A stretch of 43,669 bases of DNA from Flavobacteriales bacterium. GTDB lineage: Bacteria; Bacteroidota; Bacteroidia; Flavobacteriales_D; Parvicellaceae. Of this stretch, positions 15,596-25,043 are shown one piece after another (position 1 is the stretch's first letter; every line of letters begins with the position of its first letter). Position numbers and translations under genes: made by a program. The notes under the pieces were generated by a model. The model searched no databases, had not been told where the DNA came from, and worked only from the letters and a program-made list of their open reading frames with translations. The stretch lies in contig JAOASC010000004.1 of NCBI GenBank assembly GCA_025210295.1, forward strand, positions 1-43,669, given 5' to 3'.

Positions 15596-17512
15596 ATGAG
15601 CAATCAGTTAACTAACATACTAAAAAAATATTGGGGCTTTTCTACTTTTAGACCTTTACAAGAAGAAATTATCCAACATGCTTTAGATGGAAAAGACACA
15701 TTAGCTTTACTCCCTACTGGCGGAGGTAAATCTATTTGCTTTCAAATTCCAGCGCTTGCGCAAGAAGGTATTTGTATAGTAATCTCCCCCTTGATTGCCC
15801 TCATGAAAGATCAGGTTGAAAACTTAAAAAAAAGGGGAATCCAAGCTATCGCTTTAACCAGTGAAAAATCTAAAAAAGAAGTCGATTACCTTTTAGACAA
15901 TTGTATTTATGGTAAAGTTAAATTCTTATATGTCTCTCCTGAACGACTCAAACAACCTTTATTTATTGAGCGCTTTAAAAAGATGCCTGTAAATTTAATT
16001 GCTATTGACGAAGCGCACTGCATTTCTCAATGGGGATATGATTTTAGGCCTCCATATTTAGAAATAAAAGCACTTAGAGTACATCATCCTAACATCCCGT
16101 TTTTGGCTTTAACTGCTACAGCAACTAAAGAAGTGGTTGATGATATACAAGAAAAACTTGCATTTAAAGCAAAGGCCGTTTTTCAAAAAAGTTTTTACCG
16201 TTCTAACCTACAATATGTCGTACTAAAAGAGGAAGATACGCTAGGAGCTTTGCTCCGCGTCATCCGAAGTATAAAGGGCTCTGGAATTGTTTACGTTAGA
16301 ACTCGAAGAGCGACTTTAGAAATAACGCAATTACTCACTAGTCAAAATATTTCTGCTACGTTCTTTCACGCTGGACTCTCTATTGATGATCGTCTCCAAA
16401 AGCAAAAAGACTGGCAGGAAAACAGAATCAGAATTATGGTTTCTACCAATGCATTTGGTATGGGGATTGACAAACCTGACGTGCGCCTAGTTGTCAATTT
16501 AGGACTTCCTGATTCGCTTGAGGCTTATTTTCAAGAGGCTGGAAGAGCTGGAAGAGACGAAAAGAAAGCGTATGCTGTATTGCTTACAAATGCTGATGAT
16601 AAACTTCAAATCGAAAACAAGGTTGCGCTACAATATCCCAATCGAGAAACCATCAAAAAAGTTTATTATGCAATTTGTAATCATCTAAGGATAGCTATTG
16701 GATCTGGACAAGAACTACAAACACCTCTCGACTTTAAAGCTGTGAGTGAGAGTTTTAACATTAAATACGCTACTGTTATTCACGCTTTTCCTTTTTTAGA
16801 ACGAGCAGGGTATTTTTCCCTTTCTTCTCACATTGCTCATTCCTCTACAATTCAATTCTTAGTACAAGGAAATGACCTTTATGAGTTTCAAGTAAGAAAC
16901 TCAAACTATGACAACCTGATTAAATTATTATTAAGAAGTTATAGCGGACTATTTGAAACCCATGTTAGAATAAAAGAAACTGATATTAGTAAACGTTTTC
17001 GTACTACTCCATCAAAAATAAAAACTCTGCTTCATGACCTACATCAATTAGAAATCATTGAATACATTCCTGCTTCAGAGTTTCCTATTATTACATTTCT
17101 TCAACCGCGAGTAGATCTTAAACAACTGAGAATTCCTAAGGAGATTTTAGAAGAAAGAAAAAAATTGGCACAACATAAAGCAGATAGTGTTATTGAATAC
17201 GCTACTGAAGATTCTGTATGCAGAAGCATTCAGCTCTTAAACTACTTCAATGACCAAACCGCTCAACCTTGTGGTAAATGCGATGTCTGCCTTTCTAAAA
17301 AAACACCTGTTAACTTATCAGACACGGAATTTAAAACGATAGAAAGGCTGATATACTCCTATTTAAAAGACTCTCCTATAGTACCTAAAAAATTAATTCA
17401 GCTTCTAAAAAAAGATGCCAATAAAGACGAATCTCTATTTGTTTTAAGATGGCTGATCGACAATGATAAAATAGCTTTTAACTCCAACAACGAGCTAACG
17501 TATAATAACTAG
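15596..17512 (+). CDS. recQ: RecQ-family ATP-dependent DNA helicase
   Basis: A 638-residue 3'-5' DNA helicase acting in recombination and repair. The start is MSNQLTNILKKYWGFSTFRPLQEE, with the RecQ aromatic-rich Q motif. Walker A is LPTGGGKS (about 40-47), followed by the DEAH box (IDEAHCISQWGYDFRP), TATAT, motif V in STNAFGMGIDKPDVR and motif VI in QEAGRAGRD. The zinc-binding cysteines follow (CRSIQLLNYF near residue 541 and CGKCDVC near 558-564). The C-terminal HRDC domain of the long RecQ form is absent, only a short winged-helix-like tail remains, and the length of 638 fits an HRDC-less RecQ. The last 4 bases overlap the 3' end of the convergent ABC-F gene, and no terminator is visible between them. 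Confidence 0.94.
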   Translation: MSNQLTNILKKYWGFSTFRPLQEEIIQHALDGKDTLALLPTGGGKSICFQIPALAQEGICIVISPLIALMKDQVENLKKRGIQAIALTSEKSKKEVDYLLDNCIYGKVKFLYVSPERLKQPLFIERFKKMPVNLIAIDEAHCISQWGYDFRPPYLEIKALRVHHPNIPFLALTATATKEVVDDIQEKLAFKAKAVFQKSFYRSNLQYVVLKEEDTLGALLRVIRSIKGSGIVYVRTRRATLEITQLLTSQNISATFFHAGLSIDDRLQKQKDWQENRIRIMVSTNAFGMGIDKPDVRLVVNLGLPDSLEAYFQEAGRAGRDEKKAYAVLLTNADDKLQIENKVALQYPNRETIKKVYYAICNHLRIAIGSGQELQTPLDFKAVSESFNIKYATVIHAFPFLERAGYFSLSSHIAHSSTIQFLVQGNDLYEFQVRNSNYDNLIKLLLRSYSGLFETHVRIKETDISKRFRTTPSKIKTLLHDLHQLEIIEYIPASEFPIITFLQPRVDLKQLRIPKEILEERKKLAQHKADSVIEYATEDSVCRSIQLLNYFNDQTAQPCGKCDVCLSKKTPVNLSDTEFKTIERLIYSYLKDSPIVPKKLIQLLKKDANKDESLFVLRWLIDNDKIAFNSNNELTYNN

Positions 17513-19395
17513 GCATATTCTGCTAATTCCATCCAACGGAGTGTTTTTTCGTCCAACTCTTCCATTAAAGCAGTTAAACGTTCAGAAACTTGAGTCATTT
17601 TTTCATATGCTAAATCTGGATTATTTAGTTCACTAGATAAAGTTTCTTTTTCTGCTTCTAAAGCTTCTATATCTTTTTCTAACTGATCAAACTCTCTCTG
17701 TTCTTTATAACTTAGCTTTATTTTATTTCGTTTAGGTTCTTCAACTTTTTCAGCTTTATTTTTTTCAGCTTCTTTTTGAATTTTCTCTTGTTGTATTTTT
17801 TTATCTTCTTGTGCTTTTAACTTTTGAAACACTCGATAATTAGCATAACTACCAATCACATCATCTATGGTTCCGTCGCCATTTAACACAAATAAATGGT
17901 CAACTATTTTATCCATAAAGTATCGATCATGTGATACTACAATTAAACAACCTTGGAACTCCGAAAGGTAATCTTCAAGAACCTGCAAAGTAAAGATATC
18001 TAAATCATTCGTTGGCTCATCTAAAATTAAGAAGTTGGGATTTTTCATTAAGATTGTCAATAAATACAGTCTTTTTTGCTCCCCTCCACTTAGAGTATGT
18101 ACATACTGAAAATGTGTTTGAGAAGGAAATAAAAAACGCTCTAGTAATTGAACTGCGGTAATCTTTTTTCCTCCAGCTAAAGGCAAATATTCTGCGATAT
18201 CCCTGATCACTTCTATTACCCGTTTTTCCTCTTTCAGTTGTAACCCTTTTTGATTATAATATCCGATTACAACTGTTTCTCCCAGCACTACTTTCCCAGC
18301 ATCAACAGATTCCAAACCATTAATAATATTCAACAAAGTTGACTTCCCAGCACCATTAGCTCCAACCAACCCAACTTTTTCACCACGTTTAAATGTATAA
18401 TCAAATTTATCTAATATGATTTTCTCTCCATACGCTTTAGAAACCTTATGCAATTCCAAAATTTTAGTTCCTAAACGCTCCATTTTTACATTAATCGCAA
18501 CTTTCTTCTCTTCAAAATTTTGTTTTGCTTTAGCCTTAGTCACATAAAAATCACTAATTCTAGCCTTAGACTTCGTTCCCCTTGCTTTGGGCTGTCTTCG
18601 CATCCATTCCAGTTCTTTTCGTAACAAGTTTTTAGCCTTTCCTACTTCTGCTTCAGCTATTTGATATCGTTCAGCTCTCTTTTCCAGATAATAAGCATAA
18701 CTTCCTTTATACCTATGCAAACTTCCTCTATCAATCTCTAAGATTTCATCACAAACTCGTTCTAAAAAATAACGGTCGTGTGTCACCATAAAAAGAGAAA
18801 TATTGGTAGTTGTTAGATAATTTTCCAGCCACTCAATCATGTCCAAATCCAGGTGATTGGTTGGCTCATCTAGAATCAATAAATCTGGTTCTTCAATAAT
18901 TACTTTTGCTAAAGAGAGTCTTCTTCTTTGTCCTCCTGACAACAGCGCCACTTTCTCATTCATATTATGCAAACGCAATTTAGAAAGTACTTCTTGAATA
19001 TTACTTTCTTTACTCCATGCATCCAACTCTGTTACTTTATCAAATGCCTCTTGAAGTTTATCGCTATCTTCTGGGTTTTCTAAACATTTTGAATAAGCTT
19101 TAATCGCTAACAAAGCCTCATTTTCAGTTTCAAAAACCGTTTCAAAAACAGTCAAGTTTTCATCATAGCTAGACTCTTGTTGTAAATACCCAACATTAAT
19201 CCCTTTTCTATACACCACTCTACCACTATCTGGGACATCTTTATTGGTCAGGCAGTTCAACAAACTTGTTTTCCCACTACCATTTTTTGCTACTAGCGCA
19301 ACTTTTTGCCCTTGATCCACACCAAAAGAGATGTCTGTAAACAATGCTTTTTCACCGTAATTTTTCGACAAATTCTCAACAGAAAGATAATTCAT
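17509..19395 (-). CDS. ABC-F family ATPase, Uup-like
   Basis: A 628-residue soluble protein with two ABC ATPase domains and no membrane segments. Domain 1 has Walker A KNGSGKTS (about 37-44), the signature LSGGQRRRLSLA and Walker B ILDEPTNHLDLDM. Domain 2 has GANGAGKST (about 345), LSGGEQKRLYLL and ILDEPTNDLDIF. The linker EWMRRQPKARGTKSKARI joins them, and a Lys/Glu-rich coiled-coil tail (about 545-620) resembles Uup, which binds branched DNA and ribosomes. ABC-F proteins modulate translation, and a few protect ribosomes from antibiotics, but nothing here supports a resistance role. It follows rplS by 84 bases, beyond that gene's terminator, so it may have its own promoter. Confidence 0.9.
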   Translation of the reverse strand: MNYLSVENLSKNYGEKALFTDISFGVDQGQKVALVAKNGSGKTSLLNCLTNKDVPDSGRVVYRKGINVGYLQQESSYDENLTVFETVFETENEALLAIKAYSKCLENPEDSDKLQEAFDKVTELDAWSKESNIQEVLSKLRLHNMNEKVALLSGGQRRRLSLAKVIIEEPDLLILDEPTNHLDLDMIEWLENYLTTTNISLFMVTHDRYFLERVCDEILEIDRGSLHRYKGSYAYYLEKRAERYQIAEAEVGKAKNLLRKELEWMRRQPKARGTKSKARISDFYVTKAKAKQNFEEKKVAINVKMERLGTKILELHKVSKAYGEKIILDKFDYTFKRGEKVGLVGANGAGKSTLLNIINGLESVDAGKVVLGETVVIGYYNQKGLQLKEEKRVIEVIRDIAEYLPLAGGKKITAVQLLERFLFPSQTHFQYVHTLSGGEQKRLYLLTILMKNPNFLILDEPTNDLDIFTLQVLEDYLSEFQGCLIVVSHDRYFMDKIVDHLFVLNGDGTIDDVIGSYANYRVFQKLKAQEDKKIQQEKIQKEAEKNKAEKVEEPKRNKIKLSYKEQREFDQLEKDIEALEAEKETLSSELNNPDLAYEKMTQVSERLTALMEELDEKTLRWMELAEYA

Positions 19396-19420
19396 AAACT
19401 AAGCTTTATTAATTCAAACC

Positions 19421-19451
19421 AAAAAGCCCTTAACAACAAGTGCTAAGGGCT
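19421..19451 (-). terminator. Terminator of rplS
   Basis: On the minus strand AGCCCTTA pairs with TAAGGGCT over 8 bases with an 11-base loop and is followed by five T. It starts about 29 bases after the rplS stop codon. Confidence 0.8.
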
Positions 19452-19479
19452 CTTAAATCAAACAAAAGGAAAAATAGAA

Positions 19480-19842
19480 TTACTTCTTATTTCCAAAATA
19501 TTTTTTCTCCTTGATACGAGCAGATTTACCTCTTAACTCTCTTAAATAGAAAATTCTAGCTCTTCTTACAGCACCATGCTTAGTAACTTTAATTCCATCA
19601 ATAAATGGTGAGTTTACAGGAAAAATTCTTTCAACAGCTGTATTCCCAGATACTTTACGAACAGTAAATGTTTCTGAAGCTCCACTATTTCTTCTTTGTA
19701 AAACTACACCTTGGAAAGACTGGATTCTCTCTTTGTCTCCCTCTTTAATTTTATAATCAACGATAACTGTATCTCCTGCTTTAAATTCAGGCCAATTTTT
19801 TATTTCGTTAATTTCGTTTGATATCTCTCTGATTATGTCCAT
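19480..19842 (-). CDS. rplS: 50S ribosomal protein L19
   Basis: A 120-residue basic ribosomal protein located at the 30S-50S interface. The signatures [53 protein letters not shown] and the C-terminal [20 protein letters not shown] are unmistakable. Length is normal with a short lysine-rich tail. It is often in an rpsP-rimM-trmD-rplS operon elsewhere, but here it stands alone, with its own -7 element (19884-19891) and its own terminator (19421-19451). The start ATG is the only in-frame one near the expected N-terminus. Confidence 0.98.
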   Translation of the reverse strand: MDIIREISNEINEIKNWPEFKAGDTVIVDYKIKEGDKERIQSFQGVVLQRRNSGASETFTVRKVSGNTAVERIFPVNSPFIDGIKVTKHGAVRRARIFYLRELRGKSARIKEKKYFGNKK

Positions 19843-19883
19843 GACGTATAATAATATAAATGTCTATTTCTCAATTCGGGGTG

Positions 19884-19891
19884 CAATGATA
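19884..19891 (-). promoter_or_regulatory. -7 element of the rplS promoter
   Basis: The minus strand reads TATCATTG, one base from TAnnTTTG, preceded on that strand by an A-rich tract. The predicted start near 19877 leaves a leader of about 35 bases. Confidence 0.5.
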
Positions 19892-20009
19892 CAACTTTTT
19901 TTTCATATAGAAAGCCTTTATTCATTTTTATTTTAAAAAAGCGTATGCAAGTATACCACTAAAAAGTTAAAATAATGTGAATTAGCTTCTCTATTCAATC
20001 AATAAACTT

Positions 20010-20017
20010 TATTTTTG
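20010..20017 (+). promoter_or_regulatory. -7 element upstream of the polysaccharide locus
   Basis: TATTTTTG is an exact match to TAnnTTTG, 36 bases before the ATG at 20054. No TTG -33 element was found at standard distance. It probably starts the transcript of the glycosyltransferase gene. Confidence 0.55.
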
Positions 20018-20053
20018 GGCTTTTAACGTCACCTAAAAGTAATACTACCGCTT

Positions 20054-21253
20054 ATGCCAAAGGTTCTTAGAATCATTAACCGTTTTAATATTGGAGGACC
20101 GACTTACAATGCGGCTTATTTATCGAAATATTTAAGCGAAGATTTTGAAACCTTACTTGTGGGGGGACAAAAAGACGAATCAGAAGACAGCTCTGAGTTT
20201 ATTGTTGAAAAACTAGGTTTATCTCCAATCATTATCCCAGAAATGAAACGAGAAATAAACTTTAAAGACGATAAAATAGCTTATCAAAAGCTCAAACAAA
20301 TCATCGCTGATTTTCAACCTGACATTGTACATACTCATGCATCTAAAGCTGGGGCAATAGGAAGATTAGCGGCTCGTAAAATGAATGTTCCTGTAATACT
20401 TCATACTTTCCATGGTCATGTTTTTCATTCATATTTTGGAAAAGCCAAAACGACCATGTATAAAAATATAGAGCGTTATTTAGCCAAAAAATCTTCCTCT
20501 ATTATTGCAATCAGTGAAATTCAAAAAAGAGAACTTGTTCAAGAGCATCATATTTGTACTGCTGAAAAGGTCAAAGTAATTCCGCTAGGTTTTGATTTAA
20601 ACAGGTTTAGAGAAGACACTACCAATAAACGGAATAATTTTAGAACAGAATGGAACATTTCTAAGCAAACAATAGCAATTGGTATTATAGGTCGATTGGT
20701 TCCTATAAAAAACCACCATTTTTTTTTAAGAGTAGTCAATAACATTCGCCAACTCACTCAACAAGAAGTTCGTTTTTTTATTGTAGGAGATGGTGAATTA
20801 AAAGCAGATTTAATGGACTACTGTAACACCCTTAACTTACCATATACAACTCGCAAAGACACCCCCGCCCTTGTTACATTCACAAGTTGGATTAAAGATA
20901 TTGATCGTGTTAATGCTGGTTTAGACATTATTACATTGACCTCTAAAAACGAGGGAACACCAGTTAGCCTCATCGAGGCTCAAGCTTCTTCTAAACCTAT
21001 TGTTTCTACAAATGTAGGAGGGATAGAAAATGTTGTTAAGCTCAACAAAACCGCCTTTTTATCAGCCATAGATGATGAAGAGACTTTTACGCAAAACCTA
21101 CTTAACCTTATTCATAATGCTCAACTAAGAGAACAGATGAGCCATAATGGACAACACGTTTTTGAATCCTTTCATTTCCAACGATTAGTTAAAGATATGG
21201 AGGCTCATTATTATGAACTATTGGGTAAAAAGCATTCTAAAAAAATACAATAA
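20054..21253 (+). CDS. Family 4 glycosyltransferase (GT-B)
   Basis: A 399-residue cytoplasmic glycosyltransferase with the GT4/GT1 architecture: an N-terminal acceptor domain starting VLRIINRFNIGGPTYNA, the segment IVHTHASKAGAIGRLAAR, a hinge near residue 205 (AIGIIGRLVPIKNH) and the C-terminal nucleotide-sugar domain. The conserved E-x7-E motif is seen as EGTPVSLIEAQASSKPIVSTNVGGIENVV (about residues 299-327). The sugar donor and acceptor cannot be read. It is the first gene of a plus-strand polysaccharide locus, followed 30-57 bases later by the Wza-like gene, so it probably builds the exported glycan. The preceding gene rplS is divergent and unrelated. Confidence 0.9.
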   Translation: MPKVLRIINRFNIGGPTYNAAYLSKYLSEDFETLLVGGQKDESEDSSEFIVEKLGLSPIIIPEMKREINFKDDKIAYQKLKQIIADFQPDIVHTHASKAGAIGRLAARKMNVPVILHTFHGHVFHSYFGKAKTTMYKNIERYLAKKSSSIIAISEIQKRELVQEHHICTAEKVKVIPLGFDLNRFREDTTNKRNNFRTEWNISKQTIAIGIIGRLVPIKNHHFFLRVVNNIRQLTQQEVRFFIVGDGELKADLMDYCNTLNLPYTTRKDTPALVTFTSWIKDIDRVNAGLDIITLTSKNEGTPVSLIEAQASSKPIVSTNVGGIENVVKLNKTAFLSAIDDEETFTQNLLNLIHNAQLREQMSHNGQHVFESFHFQRLVKDMEAHYYELLGKKHSKKIQ

Positions 21254-21274
21254 CCAGACTTTAAATAAAATAAT

Positions 21275-21282
21275 TAACTTTG
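21275..21282 (+). promoter_or_regulatory. -7 element upstream of the wza-like gene
   Basis: TAACTTTG is an exact match to TAnnTTTG. Transcription would begin near 21288, downstream of a TTG at 21284 and upstream of the ATG at 21311, so it favours that ATG as the real start. Confidence 0.5.
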
Positions 21283-21310
21283 CTTGTTTAAATATCGTCA
21301 TACAAGTTAT

Positions 21311-22069
21311 ATGAGAACTTTATTTATTTTACTATCATTAAGTGTGTTTTTTATTACGAGTTGTTCTGTCAACTCCCATGTACTACTAAAAACTCCTAGA
21401 GATTTTGTCTTTGACACGCCACCTGAAAAACCTCAAGAGGAATACGTTATTTCTCCCAACGACATTTTAAAGTTTAAGCTCTATTCTAATGATGGATTTA
21501 TCATTATAGATTTAGCTTCTGGAGCTAAATCCAACAACAGTTCATTCGCTCAAACGATAAAATACACTGTGGATTATCAGGGTATTACTTCATTACCAAT
21601 TATCGGTGATATAAAAATTTCTGGATACACTATTAGAGAAGCCATTACTATGCTTGAGGAGAAGTATGCGGACTTTTATGTAGATCCGTTTATCCAATTA
21701 GAAGTCATCAACAAAAGAGTTGTTGTTTTCCCAGGGACAGGAAGTGGAGCAAAGGTACTAACACTTGAGAACAACAGCACCAAACTCATTGAAGTTTTAG
21801 GTTACGTTGGGGGAATTTCAGAAAAAGGAAAAGCAGCTAGAATTAAAGTACTAAGAGAAACTAAAGAAAAAAGAGAAATTTATTTAATCGATCTTTCTAC
21901 AATAGATGGAATCAAAGATGCTGATATGATTGTTCAAGCTAATGACATTATATACGTTGAACCAGTTCCTAACATTGCTCAAGAGGTCTTATCTGATGTT
22001 ACTCCGGTCGTTTCTTTAGTTTCAAGCGCCTTAGTCATTTGGATCTCTTTAAGAACTATATCCAACTAA
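21311..22069 (+). CDS. Polysaccharide export lipoprotein, Wza-like
   Basis: With the ATG at 21311 this is a 252-residue outer-membrane lipoprotein (MRTLFILLSLSVFFITSC, lipobox ITSC). A TTG nine codons upstream is possible but would put charged residues before the signal. The export domain begins at YVISPNDILKFKLYS and runs through QGITSLPIIGDIKISGYTIREA and EKYADFYVDPFIQLEV, typical of Poly_export (PES) proteins. An SLBB-like segment follows (VVVFPGTGSGAKVLTL, LIEVLGYVGGISEKGKAARIKVLRE), and a hydrophobic C-terminal helix may span the outer membrane. Wza-type proteins form the outer-membrane channel for capsule or O-polysaccharide. It is shorter than E. coli Wza and partners with the Wzc-like kinase 6 bases downstream. 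Confidence 0.9.
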   Translation: MRTLFILLSLSVFFITSCSVNSHVLLKTPRDFVFDTPPEKPQEEYVISPNDILKFKLYSNDGFIIIDLASGAKSNNSSFAQTIKYTVDYQGITSLPIIGDIKISGYTIREAITMLEEKYADFYVDPFIQLEVINKRVVVFPGTGSGAKVLTLENNSTKLIEVLGYVGGISEKGKAARIKVLRETKEKREIYLIDLSTIDGIKDADMIVQANDIIYVEPVPNIAQEVLSDVTPVVSLVSSALVIWISLRTISN

Positions 22070-22075
22070 TTTTTT

Positions 22076-24448
22076 ATGGAAGAATCTAACAAAAATGAAT
22101 TTGATTTAGAGGTTTTTTTGGACATCGTAAAAAGTTCTAAAATTTGGTTCCTCACATTTTTCATTATTACTTTTGCTTTTGCTTTTTTATACATCAGGTA
22201 TACTCCCCCAGTATTTGAATCTAATTTAATTATTCAAATACATAAAGACAATGAGGCCAACAATGTTCTGAATATGTATTCTCAAATGGGAGATCAACAG
22301 GACATCACTTCAGAACTGGAATTAATGAAGTCCAAATTGTTATTTAAAAGAACTATTAAGAAATTACCTTTAGACGTCTTATACTTTACTGAGGGAGAGT
22401 TACTAGTTGATAATAAATATAAAACAAGTACTTTTTCGATTTCAAACTACACCTTGTTAGATGCTTACATTATTGGAAAGAAAATCTATGTAAAGAAAGA
22501 AGGTAATGAGGTTCACTTATTTACAGAATACGGTGAAAAAATCACTGAAAAAAGCATAAAAAAAGACGGAGCATTTACAACGAAGTATTTAGAAGGAGTC
22601 CTAACGATTCACAACCAATCTCAATTTCTAAACAATCAAAATAACGACAAATATTACTTTGTTATTTCTGACTTTGAACAACTAATAGATCAACTATACA
22701 GACATCTTTCTATCCGCGTTTTAAACAATAATGCTAGAACAATACAAATTGCTTTCCAACACAACAACAAGACGCTAGCCAAAGATATTGTTTCTCAAAT
22801 TGCAGAAGAGTATGATGCTTATAGCTTAGAGAAAAAAAGTAGCAGTTATGATAACATTGTAAATTTTATTGAGGAACAGAAAGAATCAGTTGAAGCTAAG
22901 CTCAAAGAAAGTGAAAGAGCTATCTATAATTACAAAAGAAACAATGACGTAAAAGGAGTGAGTAACATTTCTAATTCTTATCTCAAGCAATTAGAAGAAA
23001 TAGAAAATGAAATTGTAAAACTTCAAATAAACTTATCGATACTAAAAGAAGTCAAAGAAAACATTGAAAAGTATAAAGGCTCTCCTGACATCTATAATTT
23101 GATTCCAATATTAATTGGCCAAAACTTTGAACCCACTCTTCAAAACTTAGTCTTAAAGCTAAAAGAAAAAGTGGATGAAAGAGAGTTACATTTAAGCAAA
23201 GTAACGACCAAAAATAAGAACATTGAAACCTTAAATAACCAAATTAAACTTCAAGTTAACTTGGTTTTAGAAGCCGTAAAAGTATCTGAAGAAAATGGTA
23301 TAGAAAAACTGAACACCTTAAAAAGCAAACTTAAAAACTTAGATAAAGAACTTTATTCTTTACCTGAAAAAGAATTGGAATTAGCACGTTTAGATCGTGT
23401 TTTACAGATTAATAGTAAGTTTTACACTTTATTACTAGAAAAAGAGACCGAATATAAACTATCTACAGCTGGTTTAGTTACTTACAATGAAATTCTTGAA
23501 CAAGCAAAAACTCCTAGTTCACCTATTGCTCCCAGAAAAAAGTCGATTTATATACTCGCCATTCTTGTCGCAATCGTCTTGGCAATTACCTACACTGTAA
23601 TTCGTTACTTATTACATGATGAAATTACCACACTAACAGACATCACTAATCGACTCTCTTCAAGTGTTGGGATATTAGGTATAGTACCTCATTACAAAAG
23701 TAAAATTCCTGTATCTCAATTAATTATACATAAAAACCCCAAGTCATTAATTACCGAAGCTTTCCGTTCGTTAAGAACAAATTTGGAGTTTATCACCAAT
23801 AAAAAAGACGCAAAAATTGTTGCCGTTACCAGTACTATATCAGGAGAAGGAAAAACTTTTATCGCTTTAAATTTAGCCGGGATCATTGCTTTTTCAGGAA
23901 AAAGAGTAATTGTCTTAGACCTAGATATGAGAAAACCCAAAATACATATTGGTTTTGGTGTAGAAAACAAATCAGGGATGAGTACGCTTTTAATAGGTAA
24001 AGACCAAATAGAAAACTGTATTAATAAAAGCGAATTGAATGGGCTAGACTTTATTACGGCAGGACCTATACCACCCAATCCTTCTGAATTAATTATTAAT
24101 GGAGAAATTGACAAAATTTTAGAAACACTCAAAGAAAAGTACGATACCATTATTGTCGACAACCCTCCTGTTGGATTGGTTACTGATGGAATTACCATTA
24201 TAAAAAAAGCTGATTATCCGCTTTATGTATTTAAGGCTAATTACTCTAAAAAACATTTTATTGAAAATGTTGGAAGAATCATTACAGATCATAAGGTCAC
24301 GAAACTATCTGTCATCCTCAACAATGTTGACACTCAGAAAAACACATACGGAAAAGGGTACGGGTACGGTTATACAACTTATGGAGGATATTATACTGAG
24401 GACAATCAAACTAAAGGTAAATTTAACCGCTTTTTTAAGAAAAAATAA
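22076..24448 (+). CDS. Wzc-like polysaccharide copolymerase with tyrosine kinase domain
   Basis: A 790-residue bitopic inner-membrane protein combining a Wzz chain-length domain and a bacterial tyrosine kinase. Order: an N-terminal membrane helix (about 22-38), a periplasmic region with long coiled coils (about 265-460) and the conserved segment SSPIAPRKKSIYILAILVA that begins the second helix (about 490-510). The cytoplasmic CpsD/BY-kinase domain follows, with Walker A SGEGKTFIAL (about 588-597), Walker A' VLDLDMRKPK (about 613-622) and Walker B TIIVDNPPVG (about 690). The C-terminus holds a tyrosine cluster with several Tyr between residues 757 and 776, the expected autophosphorylation site. 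It regulates chain length and export through the Wza-like channel. No separate phosphatase gene lies in the window. Confidence 0.93.
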   Translation: MEESNKNEFDLEVFLDIVKSSKIWFLTFFIITFAFAFLYIRYTPPVFESNLIIQIHKDNEANNVLNMYSQMGDQQDITSELELMKSKLLFKRTIKKLPLDVLYFTEGELLVDNKYKTSTFSISNYTLLDAYIIGKKIYVKKEGNEVHLFTEYGEKITEKSIKKDGAFTTKYLEGVLTIHNQSQFLNNQNNDKYYFVISDFEQLIDQLYRHLSIRVLNNNARTIQIAFQHNNKTLAKDIVSQIAEEYDAYSLEKKSSSYDNIVNFIEEQKESVEAKLKESERAIYNYKRNNDVKGVSNISNSYLKQLEEIENEIVKLQINLSILKEVKENIEKYKGSPDIYNLIPILIGQNFEPTLQNLVLKLKEKVDERELHLSKVTTKNKNIETLNNQIKLQVNLVLEAVKVSEENGIEKLNTLKSKLKNLDKELYSLPEKELELARLDRVLQINSKFYTLLLEKETEYKLSTAGLVTYNEILEQAKTPSSPIAPRKKSIYILAILVAIVLAITYTVIRYLLHDEITTLTDITNRLSSSVGILGIVPHYKSKIPVSQLIIHKNPKSLITEAFRSLRTNLEFITNKKDAKIVAVTSTISGEGKTFIALNLAGIIAFSGKRVIVLDLDMRKPKIHIGFGVENKSGMSTLLIGKDQIENCINKSELNGLDFITAGPIPPNPSELIINGEIDKILETLKEKYDTIIVDNPPVGLVTDGITIIKKADYPLYVFKANYSKKHFIENVGRIITDHKVTKLSVILNNVDTQKNTYGKGYGYGYTTYGGYYTEDNQTKGKFNRFFKKK

Positions 24449-24459
24449 AATCAAACTTT

Positions 24460-24467
24460 TAATTTTG
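24460..24467 (+). promoter_or_regulatory. Internal -7 element upstream of rfbC
   Basis: TAATTTTG is an exact match to TAnnTTTG, between the wzc-like stop codon and the rfbC ATG. It may give rfbC its own transcript inside the locus, with a leader of about 12 bases. Confidence 0.5.
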
Positions 24468-24485
24468 TACCCCAAACAATAAAAA

Positions 24486-25031
24486 ATGAAGATTGAAAAA
24501 ACATCAATAGACGGAGTTATCATACTCACCCCGAATGTATTTGGAGATGATAGAGGTTATTTTTTTGAATCATTTAATCAACAACAATTTGAAAAGGCAA
24601 TAGGTAGGCAAGTTCAATTTGTTCAAGATAATCAATCTAAATCCCAAAAAGGAGTATTAAGAGGATTACATTTTCAAAACCCTCCTTATGCTCAAGGCAA
24701 ATTAGTTCGTGTTTTAGCAGGTAGTGTTTTAGACGTAGCTGTTGATATACGAAAAGACTCCCCAACTTATGGTCAACACCTTACTTTTCACCTTGATAGT
24801 TTGGCCAACAAAATGGTTTGGTTGCCTGAAGGAATTGCCCATGGTTTTGTTGCATTAGAAGACGACACTGTTTTCTTTTACAAATGCACTAACTATTATA
24901 ATAAAGGAAGTGAAGGCTGCATACTATGGAATGATTCTGATTTAAACATTAATTGGAATACTGCAGAACCAATATTATCTGACAAAGATAAAGTTGGGCA
25001 ACCCTTTCAAACATTTAAATCTAACTTCTAA
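24486..25031 (+). CDS. rfbC: dTDP-4-dehydrorhamnose 3,5-epimerase
   Basis: A 181-residue cytoplasmic epimerase of the cupin fold that converts dTDP-4-dehydro-6-deoxyglucose to dTDP-4-dehydro-rhamnose in the third pathway step before the RfbD reductase. Diagnostic parts are FESFNQQQFEKAIGR, QDNQSKSQKGVLRGLHFQNPP (catalytic His near residue 60), KLVRVLAGSVLDVAVDIRKDSPTYG, GIAHGFVALEDD and the catalytic Tyr region YKCTNYYNKGSEGCILWNDSDL. Length is standard. No rfbA, rfbB or rfbD gene is in the window, so the pathway must be completed elsewhere. Its position within the wza-wzc locus suggests that the exported glycan contains rhamnose or a related 6-deoxyhexose. Confidence 0.96.
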   Translation: MKIEKTSIDGVIILTPNVFGDDRGYFFESFNQQQFEKAIGRQVQFVQDNQSKSQKGVLRGLHFQNPPYAQGKLVRVLAGSVLDVAVDIRKDSPTYGQHLTFHLDSLANKMVWLPEGIAHGFVALEDDTVFFYKCTNYYNKGSEGCILWNDSDLNINWNTAEPILSDKDKVGQPFQTFKSNF

Positions 25032-25043
25032 ACCAACTTTAAA

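Noticed and set aside
17509..19395. Ribosome-protection resistance ABC-F
   Set aside because: The long coiled-coil tail and housekeeping context fit Uup, and no antibiotic-resistance subfamily feature was seen.
21284..21286. TTG start for the Wza-like protein
   Set aside because: It lies upstream of the predicted transcription start near 21288 and before the lipoprotein signal. The ATG at 21311 fits better.
23716..24198. 160-codon minus-strand frame in the Wzc kinase domain
   Set aside because: Antisense to the conserved Walker region with no expression signals.
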